This document shows positions 7,936 to 11,622 of a stretch of 25,343 nucleotides of DNA, one piece after another. Position 1 is the stretch's first letter, and every line of letters begins with the position of its first letter. This DNA is from a virus. A program made the translations under genes and the position numbers. The stretch spans positions 1-25,343 of the IMG/VR virus record IMGVR_UViG_3300046804_003130; one strand, written 5' to 3'. Below the pieces are notes generated by a model. It was not told where the DNA came from. It was given only the letters and a program-made list of their open reading frames with translations, and did not search any database.

Positions 7936-8020
7936 GGAGAGGTGGTCGAGCGGTTGATGGCTCTAGTCTTGAAAACTAGCGAGGTGAAAGCCTCCGTGGG
8001 TTCGAATCCCACCCTCTCCG
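7936..8020 (+). tRNA. tRNA-Ser(TGA)
   Basis: Acceptor GGAGAGG / CCTCTCC, anticodon stem CTAGT / ACTAG with loop CTTGAAA giving TGA (reads UCA), a long variable arm (GAGGTGAAAGCCTC) and the T-arm with TTCGAAT. The CCA end is not encoded. Confidence 0.95.
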
Positions 8021-8026
8021 TTTTAC

Positions 8027-8097
8027 GCGGATATAATGTAACGGTAACATGGCAGCCTTCCAAGCTTCTCTTACGGGTTCGAATCCCGTTATCCGCT
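8027..8097 (+). tRNA. tRNA-Gly(TCC)
   Basis: Acceptor GCGGATA / TATCCGC, D-stem ATGT / ACAT, loop CTTCCAA giving TCC (reads GGA), T-stem ACGGG / CCCGT. One C-T mismatch sits in the anticodon stem. Its last base is also the last base of the stop codon of the convergent HNH gene. Confidence 0.9.
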
Positions 8098-8381
8098 TAC
8101 CTATGATAATTAGGTAATCCAGCGTGAAGTTCACGATGACAATTAGCACAAAGAATCATACATTTGTCTGCTTCTTGTATAAGTCTTTCAAGTGACCAAG
8201 ATTTTCCGGATAAACTAAAATCCTTTTGATTTGGGTCTTTATGGTGAAATTCAAGTGCTTCAATACACTTATTGTAACCACATATTTCACAACAACCTCC
8301 TTTGTGTTCAACTAATTTTTGTTTGGTTCTCTTTCTCCAAGCAATAACATTTTTGACTACTTTTTCTTTATTTCTTGCCAT
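8097..8381 (-). CDS. HNH homing-type endonuclease lodged between tRNA genes
   Basis: A free-standing HNH nuclease, 94 aa from the ATG at 8381 (an ATG four codons earlier, at 8393, is the alternative). Zinc-binding and catalytic pattern: CEICGYNKCIEALEFHHKDP, then CMILCANCHRELH, the H-N-H motif with two CxxC pairs. Residues before it are basic and likely contact DNA. It is a close paralogue of the HNH domain encoded at 8634. Its gene runs against the tRNAs, begins next to tRNA-Asn and its stop codon shares one base with tRNA-Gly. A TATAAATA late core (8407-8414) lies 26 nt upstream of the chosen start, which is why I prefer 8381. Such genes spread by cutting sites in related phages that lack them. 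Confidence 0.9.
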   Translation of the reverse strand: MARNKEKVVKNVIAWRKRTKQKLVEHKGGCCEICGYNKCIEALEFHHKDPNQKDFSLSGKSWSLERLIQEADKCMILCANCHRELHAGLPNYHR

Positions 8382-8406
8382 ATTGATTAACATAAATAGT
8401 TAATCA

Positions 8407-8414
8407 TATTTATA
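8407..8414 (-). promoter_or_regulatory. Late promoter TATAAATA for the HNH gene
   Basis: The minus strand reads the exact T4 late consensus TATAAATA, squeezed into the one-base-short gap before the tRNA-Asn gene on the other strand. Confidence 0.55.
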
Positions 8415-8415
8415 T

Positions 8416-8488
8416 TCCCCTGTAGCTCAATAGGCAGAGCACGGTGCTGTTAACACTGGGGTTACAAGTTCGATTCTTGTCGGGGGAG
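8416..8488 (+). tRNA. tRNA-Asn(GTT)
   Basis: Acceptor TCCCCTG / CGGGGGA, D-stem GCTC / GAGC, anticodon loop CTGTTAA giving GTT, T-arm ACAAG-TTCGATT-CTTGT. A small hairpin (GACGT / ACGTC, 8490-8503) follows. Confidence 0.93.
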
Positions 8489-8514
8489 TGACGTGTGAAC
8501 GTCTTTATAATTAG

Positions 8515-8584
8515 GCCTCATAGTTAAAAGGATATAACACTCGCCTTCTAAGCGAAGATTCTAGGTTCGATTCCTAGTGAGGCT
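8515..8584 (+). tRNA. tRNA-Arg(TCT)
   Basis: Acceptor GCCTCAT / GTGAGGC, D-stem GTTA / TAAC, anticodon stem TCGC / GCGA with loop CTTCTAA giving TCT (reads AGA), T-arm CTAGG-TTCGATT-CCTAG. It is short (70 nt), with only one base between acceptor and D-stem. Confidence 0.9.
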
Positions 8585-8633
8585 GTTTTCTACTATAACG
8601 TAGATAATTATAATTTTTTGTTACCTTAAATTT

Positions 8634-9185
8634 ATGGAAAAACAAAAATTAATTGAATATATTGAATTAGGATTTTCGATATCTGAAATATCTAAACTTG
8701 AAAATAGGTCAAATACAACAGTTAGATATTGGTTAAATAAGTTTAAATTAAAAACAAAAAATAAATCATTTAAAAATGGATATTTAAACAAAAATATTTC
8801 TAAAATTCAAAAAATAGATGGAATTCCAATACAACATTGTTCTGAATGTAAAATTTTATTAAATAATGAAAATGGATATTGGAGAAAAAATAAATCTATA
8901 TGGAGTTCTAAATGTAAACAATGTACATCTAAACAAGATAACAGATGGAGAAATAATAAACAAAAAGCAGTTGAGTATAAAGGTGGTAAGTGTCAACATT
9001 GTGGATATAATAAATGTATTGATGCTTTAGAATTTCATCATACAGACCCATCAACAAAAAATGAAAATTTTTCAAATATAAAATTAAAAAAATGGGAAAC
9101 TCAAAAGCAAGAGCTTGACAAATGTATTTTATTGTGTTCTAATTGTCATAGAGAAGTTCATTATAAACTCAGAAATAACGCCTGA
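8634..9185 (+). CDS. HNH homing endonuclease with N-terminal helix-turn-helix
   Basis: A 183-aa nuclease. Residues 1-40 form a helix-turn-helix (IEYIELGFSISEISKLENRS, then TTVRYWLNKFKL), a likely DNA-reading module. A zinc knuckle pair (HCSECKILL, CKQC, about 64-95) follows, and then the HNH domain (CQHCGYNKCIDALEFHHTDP, then CILLCSNCHREVHY). That domain is clearly paralogous to the protein at 8097-8381, which lacks the N-terminal part. Codons are more AT-rich than the neighbouring phage genes. The final Ala codon and stop lie within the first six bases of tRNA-Leu(CAA), so the gene ends exactly where the tRNA begins. No good Shine-Dalgarno sequence precedes the ATG. Confidence 0.9.
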   Translation: MEKQKLIEYIELGFSISEISKLENRSNTTVRYWLNKFKLKTKNKSFKNGYLNKNISKIQKIDGIPIQHCSECKILLNNENGYWRKNKSIWSSKCKQCTSKQDNRWRNNKQKAVEYKGGKCQHCGYNKCIDALEFHHTDPSTKNENFSNIKLKKWETQKQELDKCILLCSNCHREVHYKLRNNA

Positions 9186-9260
9186 ATGGTGGAATAGGTA
9201 GACACGACAGTCTCAAAAACTGTTGCTTTTAGCGTCTGGGTTCAAGTCCCAGTTCAGGTA
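9180..9260 (+). tRNA. tRNA-Leu(CAA)
   Basis: Acceptor GCCTGAA / TTCAGGT (G1-T72 wobble), anticodon stem ACAGT / ACTGT with loop CTCAAAA giving CAA (reads UUG), a variable arm and the T-arm CTGGG-TTCAAGT-CCCAG. Its first six bases overlap the end of the HNH gene. Confidence 0.92.
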
Positions 9261-9261
9261 T

Positions 9262-9299
9262 AAGCGGTTGGTCGCAGGTTCGAATCCTGCTCGGGACGT
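9262..9299 (+). pseudogene. tRNA 3'-half remnant
   Basis: A T-arm GCAGG-TTCGAAT-CCTGC followed by TCGGGAC-G, that is, a T-arm, acceptor 3' strand and discriminator base. No matching 5' acceptor (GTCCCGA expected), D-arm or anticodon arm is present upstream, because tRNA-Leu(CAA) ends two bases before it. A deletion that removed the 5' half of a former tRNA is the simplest reading. Confidence 0.75.
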
Positions 9300-9328
9300 T
9301 GACCTAAACAAGTCATTAAACTGTTTAT

Positions 9329-9413
9329 GGGAGTATGGCGGAATTGGTAGACGCCCCAGACTTAAAATCTGTTGGAGATTTTCTCCGTGTGGGTTCGACT
9401 CCCACTACTCCCA
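9329..9413 (+). tRNA. tRNA-Leu(TAA)
   Basis: Acceptor GGGAGTA / TACTCCC, anticodon stem CAGA / TCTG with loop CTTAAAA giving TAA (reads UUA), a long variable arm and the T-arm GTGGG-TTCGACT-CCCAC. Confidence 0.95.
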
Positions 9414-9415
9414 CT

Positions 9416-9446
9416 GGAAGTAACTGCGTAACAAGAACTTCCTTTA
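9416..9446 (+). terminator. Weak hairpin after tRNA-Leu(TAA)
   Basis: GGAAGT and ACTTCC (6 bp, 15-nt loop) followed by TTTATA. It may act as a terminator or as a processing hairpin before the small gene at 9481. Confidence 0.4.
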
Positions 9447-9480
9447 TACACCCACATCCGCTCTCAATAATTGGTGTCAT

Positions 9481-9711
9481 ATGAAAGTCAAAGAACTTAT
9501 AGAAATATTATTGACATTTGACCCAAACCTTGATATTGTAATTCAAGGATATGAAGGTGGTGTTACTGAAAAAATTTCTGTTGAATCTGCACAAATTGTA
9601 TGTGATATTAATGATGAATGGTATTATGGTGAACATGAAGTAGATTCTGATTATCATCAAGAGATTAATCCAAATAATTCTAGAAAAAAAGTATTATATA
9701 TTTCTAGGTAA
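9481..9711 (+). CDS. Small conserved phage protein within the tRNA cluster
   Basis: A 76-aa protein. MKVKELIEILLTFDPNLDIVIQGYEGGVTEK is a pattern I associate with a widespread small phage protein: an N-terminal helix ending in F-D-P, then a strand and a GYEGG turn. The family has no known function that I can name. Residues 46-68 are acidic and aromatic (DEWYYGEHEVDSDYHQ). There is no signal peptide. It is an ordinary protein-coding gene between tRNA-Leu(TAA) and tRNA-Ile(TAT), and its stop codon lies 5 nt before the next tRNA. Confidence 0.75.
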   Translation: MKVKELIEILLTFDPNLDIVIQGYEGGVTEKISVESAQIVCDINDEWYYGEHEVDSDYHQEINPNNSRKKVLYISR

Positions 9712-9715
9712 ATAT

Positions 9716-9808
9716 GGGAGTGTAGCTCAATTGGCAGAGCGAGAAGCTTATACCTTCTGTATGCGGCAGATTACCGCGCGGTTGGGGGTTCGACTCCCTC
9801 CACTCCTA
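9716..9808 (+). tRNA. tRNA-Ile(TAT) with unusually long variable arm
   Basis: Acceptor GGGAGTG / CACTCCT (G1-T72), D-arm GCTC-AATTGGCA-GAGC, anticodon stem AGAAG / CTTCT with loop CTTATAC giving TAT (reads AUA), T-stem GGGGG / CCCTC. Between the anticodon stem and T-arm lie about 25 nt with a perfect GCGG / CCGC hairpin. Isoleucine tRNAs normally have a 4-5 nt variable loop. The specificity is therefore less certain than the gene itself. Confidence 0.8.
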
Positions 9809-9812
9809 TTTT

Positions 9813-9885
9813 GCTTCAGTAGCTCAGTTGGCAGAGCAATTCACTAGTAATGAATAGGTCGCAAGTTCAAATCTTGTCTGAAGCT
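9813..9885 (+). tRNA. tRNA-Thr(AGT)
   Basis: Acceptor GCTTCAG / CTGAAGC, D-arm GCTC / GAGC, anticodon stem ATTCA / TGAAT with loop CTAGTAA giving AGT (reads ACU), T-arm GCAAG-TTCAAAT-CTTGT. A at position 34 is rare in bacterial tRNAs other than Arg(ACG). Confidence 0.88.
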
Positions 9886-9913
9886 TGTCAAATTAAGTTT
9901 GACACATTATAAT
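9885..9913 (+). promoter_or_regulatory. Internal promoter in the tRNA cluster
   Basis: TTGTCA (9885-9890), 17 nt, TATAAT (9908-9913), with a start near the first base of tRNA-Ser(GCT). A perfect inverted repeat, TGTCAAA-ttaag-TTTGACA, covers the -35 box and spacer. The 14-mer ATTATAATTTTTTG at 9906-9919 recurs at 8607-8620. Confidence 0.55.
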
Positions 9914-9918
9914 TTTTT

Positions 9919-10009
9919 GGAAGATTGGCAGAGTGGTCGAATGCGGGGGATTGCTAATCCCTTGAAGAACACGAATGTTCTTCCGAAGGTTCAAATCCTT
10001 CATCTTCCG
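9919..10009 (+). tRNA. tRNA-Ser(GCT)
   Basis: Acceptor GGAAGAT / ATCTTCC, anticodon stem GGGGA / TCCCT with loop TTGCTAA giving GCT (reads AGC, AGU), a long variable arm (GAAGAAC / GTTCTTC) and the T-arm GAAGG-TTCAAAT-CCTTC. Confidence 0.93.
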
Positions 10010-10011
10010 TT

Positions 10012-10096
10012 TAGGGTGCAATTAGGGAGGTTGCATTAAACATATCACACCCCTGTGCCACATCGTAGATTATCGTAGGTGGAGAGTGATGCCCTA
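10012..10096 (+). ncRNA. Candidate structured RNA between two tRNA-Ser genes, identity unknown
   Basis: This 90-nt gap is not a tRNA but has nested complementarity: outer stem TAGGG (10012-10016) with CCCTA (10092-10096), hairpin TGCAA / TTGCA (10017-10035), stem ATCAC / GTGAT (10044-10048, 10086-10090), and inside it CCAC / GTGG (10058-10061, 10079-10082) closing a loop with two copies of ATCGTAG. Together they form a multibranch fold. It could be a structured RNA, a decayed tRNA or a processing element. Confidence 0.35.
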
Positions 10097-10099
10097 TTT

Positions 10100-10187
10100 G
10101 GAAAGATGGCCGAGTGGTCGAAGGCGCAACACTGGAAATGTTGTTAGGGTCTAAAACCCTACTAGGGTTCGAATCCCTATCTTTCCG
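10100..10187 (+). tRNA. tRNA-Ser(GGA)
   Basis: Acceptor GGAAAGA / TCTTTCC, anticodon stem CAACA / TGTTG with loop CTGGAAA giving GGA (reads UCC, UCU), variable arm TAGGGT / ACCCTA and T-arm TAGGG-TTCGAAT-CCCTA. Confidence 0.94.
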
Positions 10188-10190
10188 CCA

Positions 10191-10263
10191 GGAACCATAG
10201 CTTAGCTGGTAGAGCATTCGACTGATAATCGAAAGGTCACTGGTTCGAGTCCAGTTGGTTCCA
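10191..10263 (+). tRNA. tRNA-Ile(GAT)
   Basis: Acceptor GGAACCA / TGGTTCC, anticodon stem TTCGA / TCGAA with loop CTGATAA giving GAT (reads AUC, AUU), T-arm ACTGG-TTCGAGT-CCAGT. It is a regular class I tRNA. Confidence 0.95.
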
Positions 10264-10268
10264 TATTT

Positions 10269-10341
10269 GCTCTCTTAGCAATCTGGTGAATGCATCCGAC
10301 TCATAATCGGACGGAGGTGAGTTCAATTCTCACAGGGAGCA
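10269..10341 (+). tRNA. tRNA with CAT anticodon (Met elongator, or Ile2)
   Basis: Acceptor GCTCTCT / AGGGAGC, anticodon stem CCGA / TCGG with loop CTCATAA giving CAT, T-arm GTGAG-TTCAATT-CTCAC. It could be elongator Met or a lysidine-modified Ile(CAT); sequence alone does not decide. Three G-C pairs before the loop, typical of initiator tRNA, are absent. Confidence 0.88.
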
Positions 10342-10344
10342 TAG

Positions 10345-10515
10345 ACCTAATTTATGTCTTTAAACTAAATTCTTTTTAGTCGGACTTGGGTGCAATTCCC
10401 AAATGGTCCACTACAAGGGCCATAATTAGTCTCGACGGCTAAAATGTAAATAAACAAATCTCAACAACATTGTTTCATTTACTCGCCAGACCGTTCTGGT
10501 ATAGAGTATAAATAT
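10345..10515 (+). ncRNA. ssrA: Circularly permuted (two-piece type) tmRNA
   Basis: tmRNA acts as tRNA-Ala and mRNA to rescue stalled ribosomes and add a tag peptide. The acceptor half comes first: CGGAC (10381-10385), as precedes the T-arm in bacterial tmRNA, T-arm TTGGG-TGCAATT-CCCAA (10386-10402), acceptor strand ATGGTCC (10403-10409) and discriminator A. A 6-nt link (CTACAA) follows. The coding half then has acceptor strand GGGCCAT (10417-10423), which pairs fully with ATGGTCC and includes the G3-U70 pair that marks alanine identity, then TCGACGG (10432-10438), the D-loop hallmark. CTAAAA (10439-10444) pairs with TTTTAG (10374-10379) as helix P2. The tag frame at 10463-10501 reads NNIVSFTRQTVLV and stops at TAG (10502-10504). 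Cyanobacterial tags read ANNIV...RQ.APVAA. The outer ends are estimates and CCA is not encoded. Confidence 0.93.
10507..10514 (+). promoter_or_regulatory. Possible late promoter TATAAATA after the tmRNA tag
   Basis: An exact TATAAATA sits three bases after the tag stop codon and upstream of the big palindrome and tRNA-Thr(TGT). It could drive late expression of that tRNA, or be coincidental AT-rich sequence at the tmRNA 3' end. Confidence 0.3.
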
Positions 10516-10547
10516 TTTTGAGAAGTACATTAATGTACTTCTCAAAA
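10516..10547. terminator. Perfect 32-bp palindrome, likely terminator or processing stem of tmRNA
   Basis: Arms of 16 bp (TTTTGAGAAGTACATT and its complement) meet without a spacer. The arms start with four T and end with four A, then ATTTAAAAT, so the hairpin could end transcription in both directions, although no pure U-run follows. Confidence 0.55.
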
Positions 10548-10558
10548 TTTAAAATAAT

Positions 10559-10641
10559 GCTGGTGTCGCATAGTGGTTGATTGCACGGCACTTGTAATGC
10601 CGCTCCGGAAGGACACGCAGGTTCAAATCCTGTCACCAGCT
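10559..10641 (+). tRNA. tRNA-Thr(TGT)
   Basis: Acceptor GCTGGTG / CACCAGC, anticodon stem CGGCA / TGCCG with loop CTTGTAA giving TGT (reads ACA), T-stem GCAGG / CCTGT. The variable region is about 14 nt with a short TCC / GGA stem, longer than usual for Thr. Confidence 0.9.
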
Positions 10642-10658
10642 TGATAAATAAAAATGAC

Positions 10659-10687
10659 TTGAATGTCGGCAAACTTTCAAGTATAAT
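10659..10687 (+). promoter_or_regulatory. Sigma70-like promoter inside the inverted repeat
   Basis: TTGAAT (10659-10664), 17 nt, TATAAT (10682-10687). The start would fall inside the following hairpin, so this promoter would make a transcript starting in a terminator stem, which may keep the stem from forming. Confidence 0.45.
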
Positions 10688-10690
10688 ATA

Positions 10691-10714
10691 GGAGGGATTT
10701 AAATCCCTCCTTTT
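10691..10714 (+). terminator. Terminator at the end of the tRNA cluster
   Basis: A perfect palindrome, GGAGGGATTT / AAATCCCTCC, is followed by TTTT. It is the strongest stop signal after the tRNA operon. Confidence 0.8.
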
Positions 10715-10715
10715 A

Positions 10716-10723
10716 TATAAATA
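10716..10723 (+). promoter_or_regulatory. Late promoter TATAAATA for the HNH gene at 10753
   Basis: Exact T4 late consensus, 29 nt upstream of the ATG. Confidence 0.55.
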
Positions 10724-10752
10724 ATTTTTTGCCGACATTCAACAAAATAATT

Positions 10753-11364
10753 ATGCCTAACTGGTCAGAAGAAGGTTTTTCTCGTATTGTAGAAAATGGA
10801 AAAAGAAGTGGTAAAATATCAAAGGAAAAATCTAAAAAATTACAAGATGAGTATTATAATAATCCCAAATTATGTTTAGAATGTGGAAAAATAATTCCAT
10901 ATAATAAAAAAACTGAAAGTAAATTTTGTAATCATTCATGTTCAGCAACTTTTAATAATAAAATAAAAAAGAAAAATAAATTTTGTTTGTTGTGTGGTAG
11001 TAAAATCAATAAAGGTTCATCAAAATATTGTTCATCCAATTGCCAACAAATTTATCTTTACAACCAGAGATTAAATGACTGGATAAATGGAAATAGTAAA
11101 CCAAAGTCTAGAGATTTTTTCAGAAAATATTTAACAGAAACTCACGGTTATAAATGTTCTTGTTGTGGTATTAATGAATGGAATAACAAACCCATAGTAT
11201 TGGAAATAGACCATATTGATGGAAACTCTGAAAATAATACACCAGAAAATTTAAGGTACATCTGTCCCAATTGTCATTCTCAAACCGAAACATATAAAGG
11301 TAAAAATATTGGCAGAGGAAGACATTATAGAAAAATTAGATATAAGGCTGGACAAAGTTATTAA
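10753..11364 (+). CDS. HNH endonuclease with zinc ribbons
   Basis: A 203-aa HNH nuclease, started at the ATG at 10753 (an in-frame TTG at 10729 inside the inverted repeat is less likely). Order of parts: a basic N-terminal helix (SRIVENGKRSGKISKEKSKKLQ, in segments), a first zinc ribbon (CLECGKIIPYNKK, then FCNHSCSATF), a second ribbon (FCLLCGSKINKGSSKYCSSNC), and the HNH domain near residues 140-180 (CSCCGINEWNN, then LEIDHIDGNSENNTPENLRY and ICPNCHSQTETYKG). This LEIDHIDG..NN..NLR..CPNCHSQT pattern is typical of phage free-standing HNH homing endonucleases. It differs from the pair at 8097 and 8634. It lies right after the tRNA cluster, with a late promoter of its own. Confidence 0.9.
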   Translation: MPNWSEEGFSRIVENGKRSGKISKEKSKKLQDEYYNNPKLCLECGKIIPYNKKTESKFCNHSCSATFNNKIKKKNKFCLLCGSKINKGSSKYCSSNCQQIYLYNQRLNDWINGNSKPKSRDFFRKYLTETHGYKCSCCGINEWNNKPIVLEIDHIDGNSENNTPENLRYICPNCHSQTETYKGKNIGRGRHYRKIRYKAGQSY

Positions 11365-11377
11365 GGTGTGATATGAT
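11349..11377 (+). promoter_or_regulatory. Promoter for the 48-aa basic protein
   Basis: TGGACA (11349-11354), 17 nt, TATGAT (11372-11377), overlapping the HNH stop codon. The roughly 70-nt leader that follows contains a hairpin ATCCC / GGGAT (11389-11403) and a 7-bp hairpin GTCAATC / GATTGAC (11409-11428). A TGATAT / ATATCA hairpin (11369-11384) overlaps the -10 box. Confidence 0.55.
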
Positions 11378-11452
11378 AATATCAATGAATCCCAATACGG
11401 GATAAAATGTCAATCTTTCGTGATTGACTCTCTGATTGATAGGAGAAATAAA

Positions 11453-11599
11453 ATGGCTAGAACAAAAATTGGTATTTCTGGAAAAGCACTGATTGAATCC
11501 AAACCCAAGAAAACATATCAGGGTTGTAGTAATCATACTAAGTATGCCAAGAAATCCAATTCACATCGCCGTAAAAAGTATCGTGGTCAAGGTCGTTAA
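11453..11599 (+). CDS. 48-aa very basic conserved cyanophage protein
   Basis: Starts MARTKIGISGKALIESKPKK and ends HRRKKYRGQGR; about one third of its residues are Lys or Arg. A good Shine-Dalgarno sequence (AGGAG, 11441-11445) lies 7 nt before the ATG, and the stop is TAA at 11597. I recognise the pattern GISGKALIESKPKKT...TKYAKKS...KKYRGQGR as one recurrent in cyanomyophages, but I know of no function. The composition suggests binding to RNA, DNA or the ribosome. It has its own promoter and structured leader. Confidence 0.85.
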   Translation: MARTKIGISGKALIESKPKKTYQGCSNHTKYAKKSNSHRRKKYRGQGR

Positions 11600-11622
11600 T
11601 TAATTTTAATATAAGGTTTAAT

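Larger units (their letters stand above)
10659..10742. repeat. 15-bp inverted repeat surrounding a promoter and terminator
   Basis: TTGAATGTCGGCAAA (10659-10673) and its exact complement TTTGCCGACATTC-AA (10728-10742) flank 54 bp that hold a -10 box, a strong hairpin and a TATAAATA. The right arm directly precedes the HNH gene. It could be a transcript-level long stem, an operator or the scar of insertion. Confidence 0.8.

Noticed and set aside
9223-9423. 66-codon plus-strand frame across tRNA-Leu and the remnant
   Set aside because: It runs through two tRNA genes and has no ribosome site.
10342-10410. An ordinary tRNA-Arg(TCT) or tRNA fragment built from AGAC/GTCT, ACTAA/TTAGT and the T-arm
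   Set aside because: No 5' acceptor strand upstream pairs with ATGGTCC. The matching strand lies downstream, and the whole fits a permuted tmRNA better.
10426-10442. A tRNA D-arm (TTAG / CTAA) downstream of the acceptor, implying a permuted tRNA
   Set aside because: The TCGACGG motif, P2 pairing and the NNIV tag show tmRNA; the D-stem competes with P2 and no anticodon arm follows.
7936-10641. CRISPR-like array in the repeated T-arm motifs
   Set aside because: The repeats are tRNA T-arms and D-arms in distinct genes; there is no regular repeat-spacer spacing.
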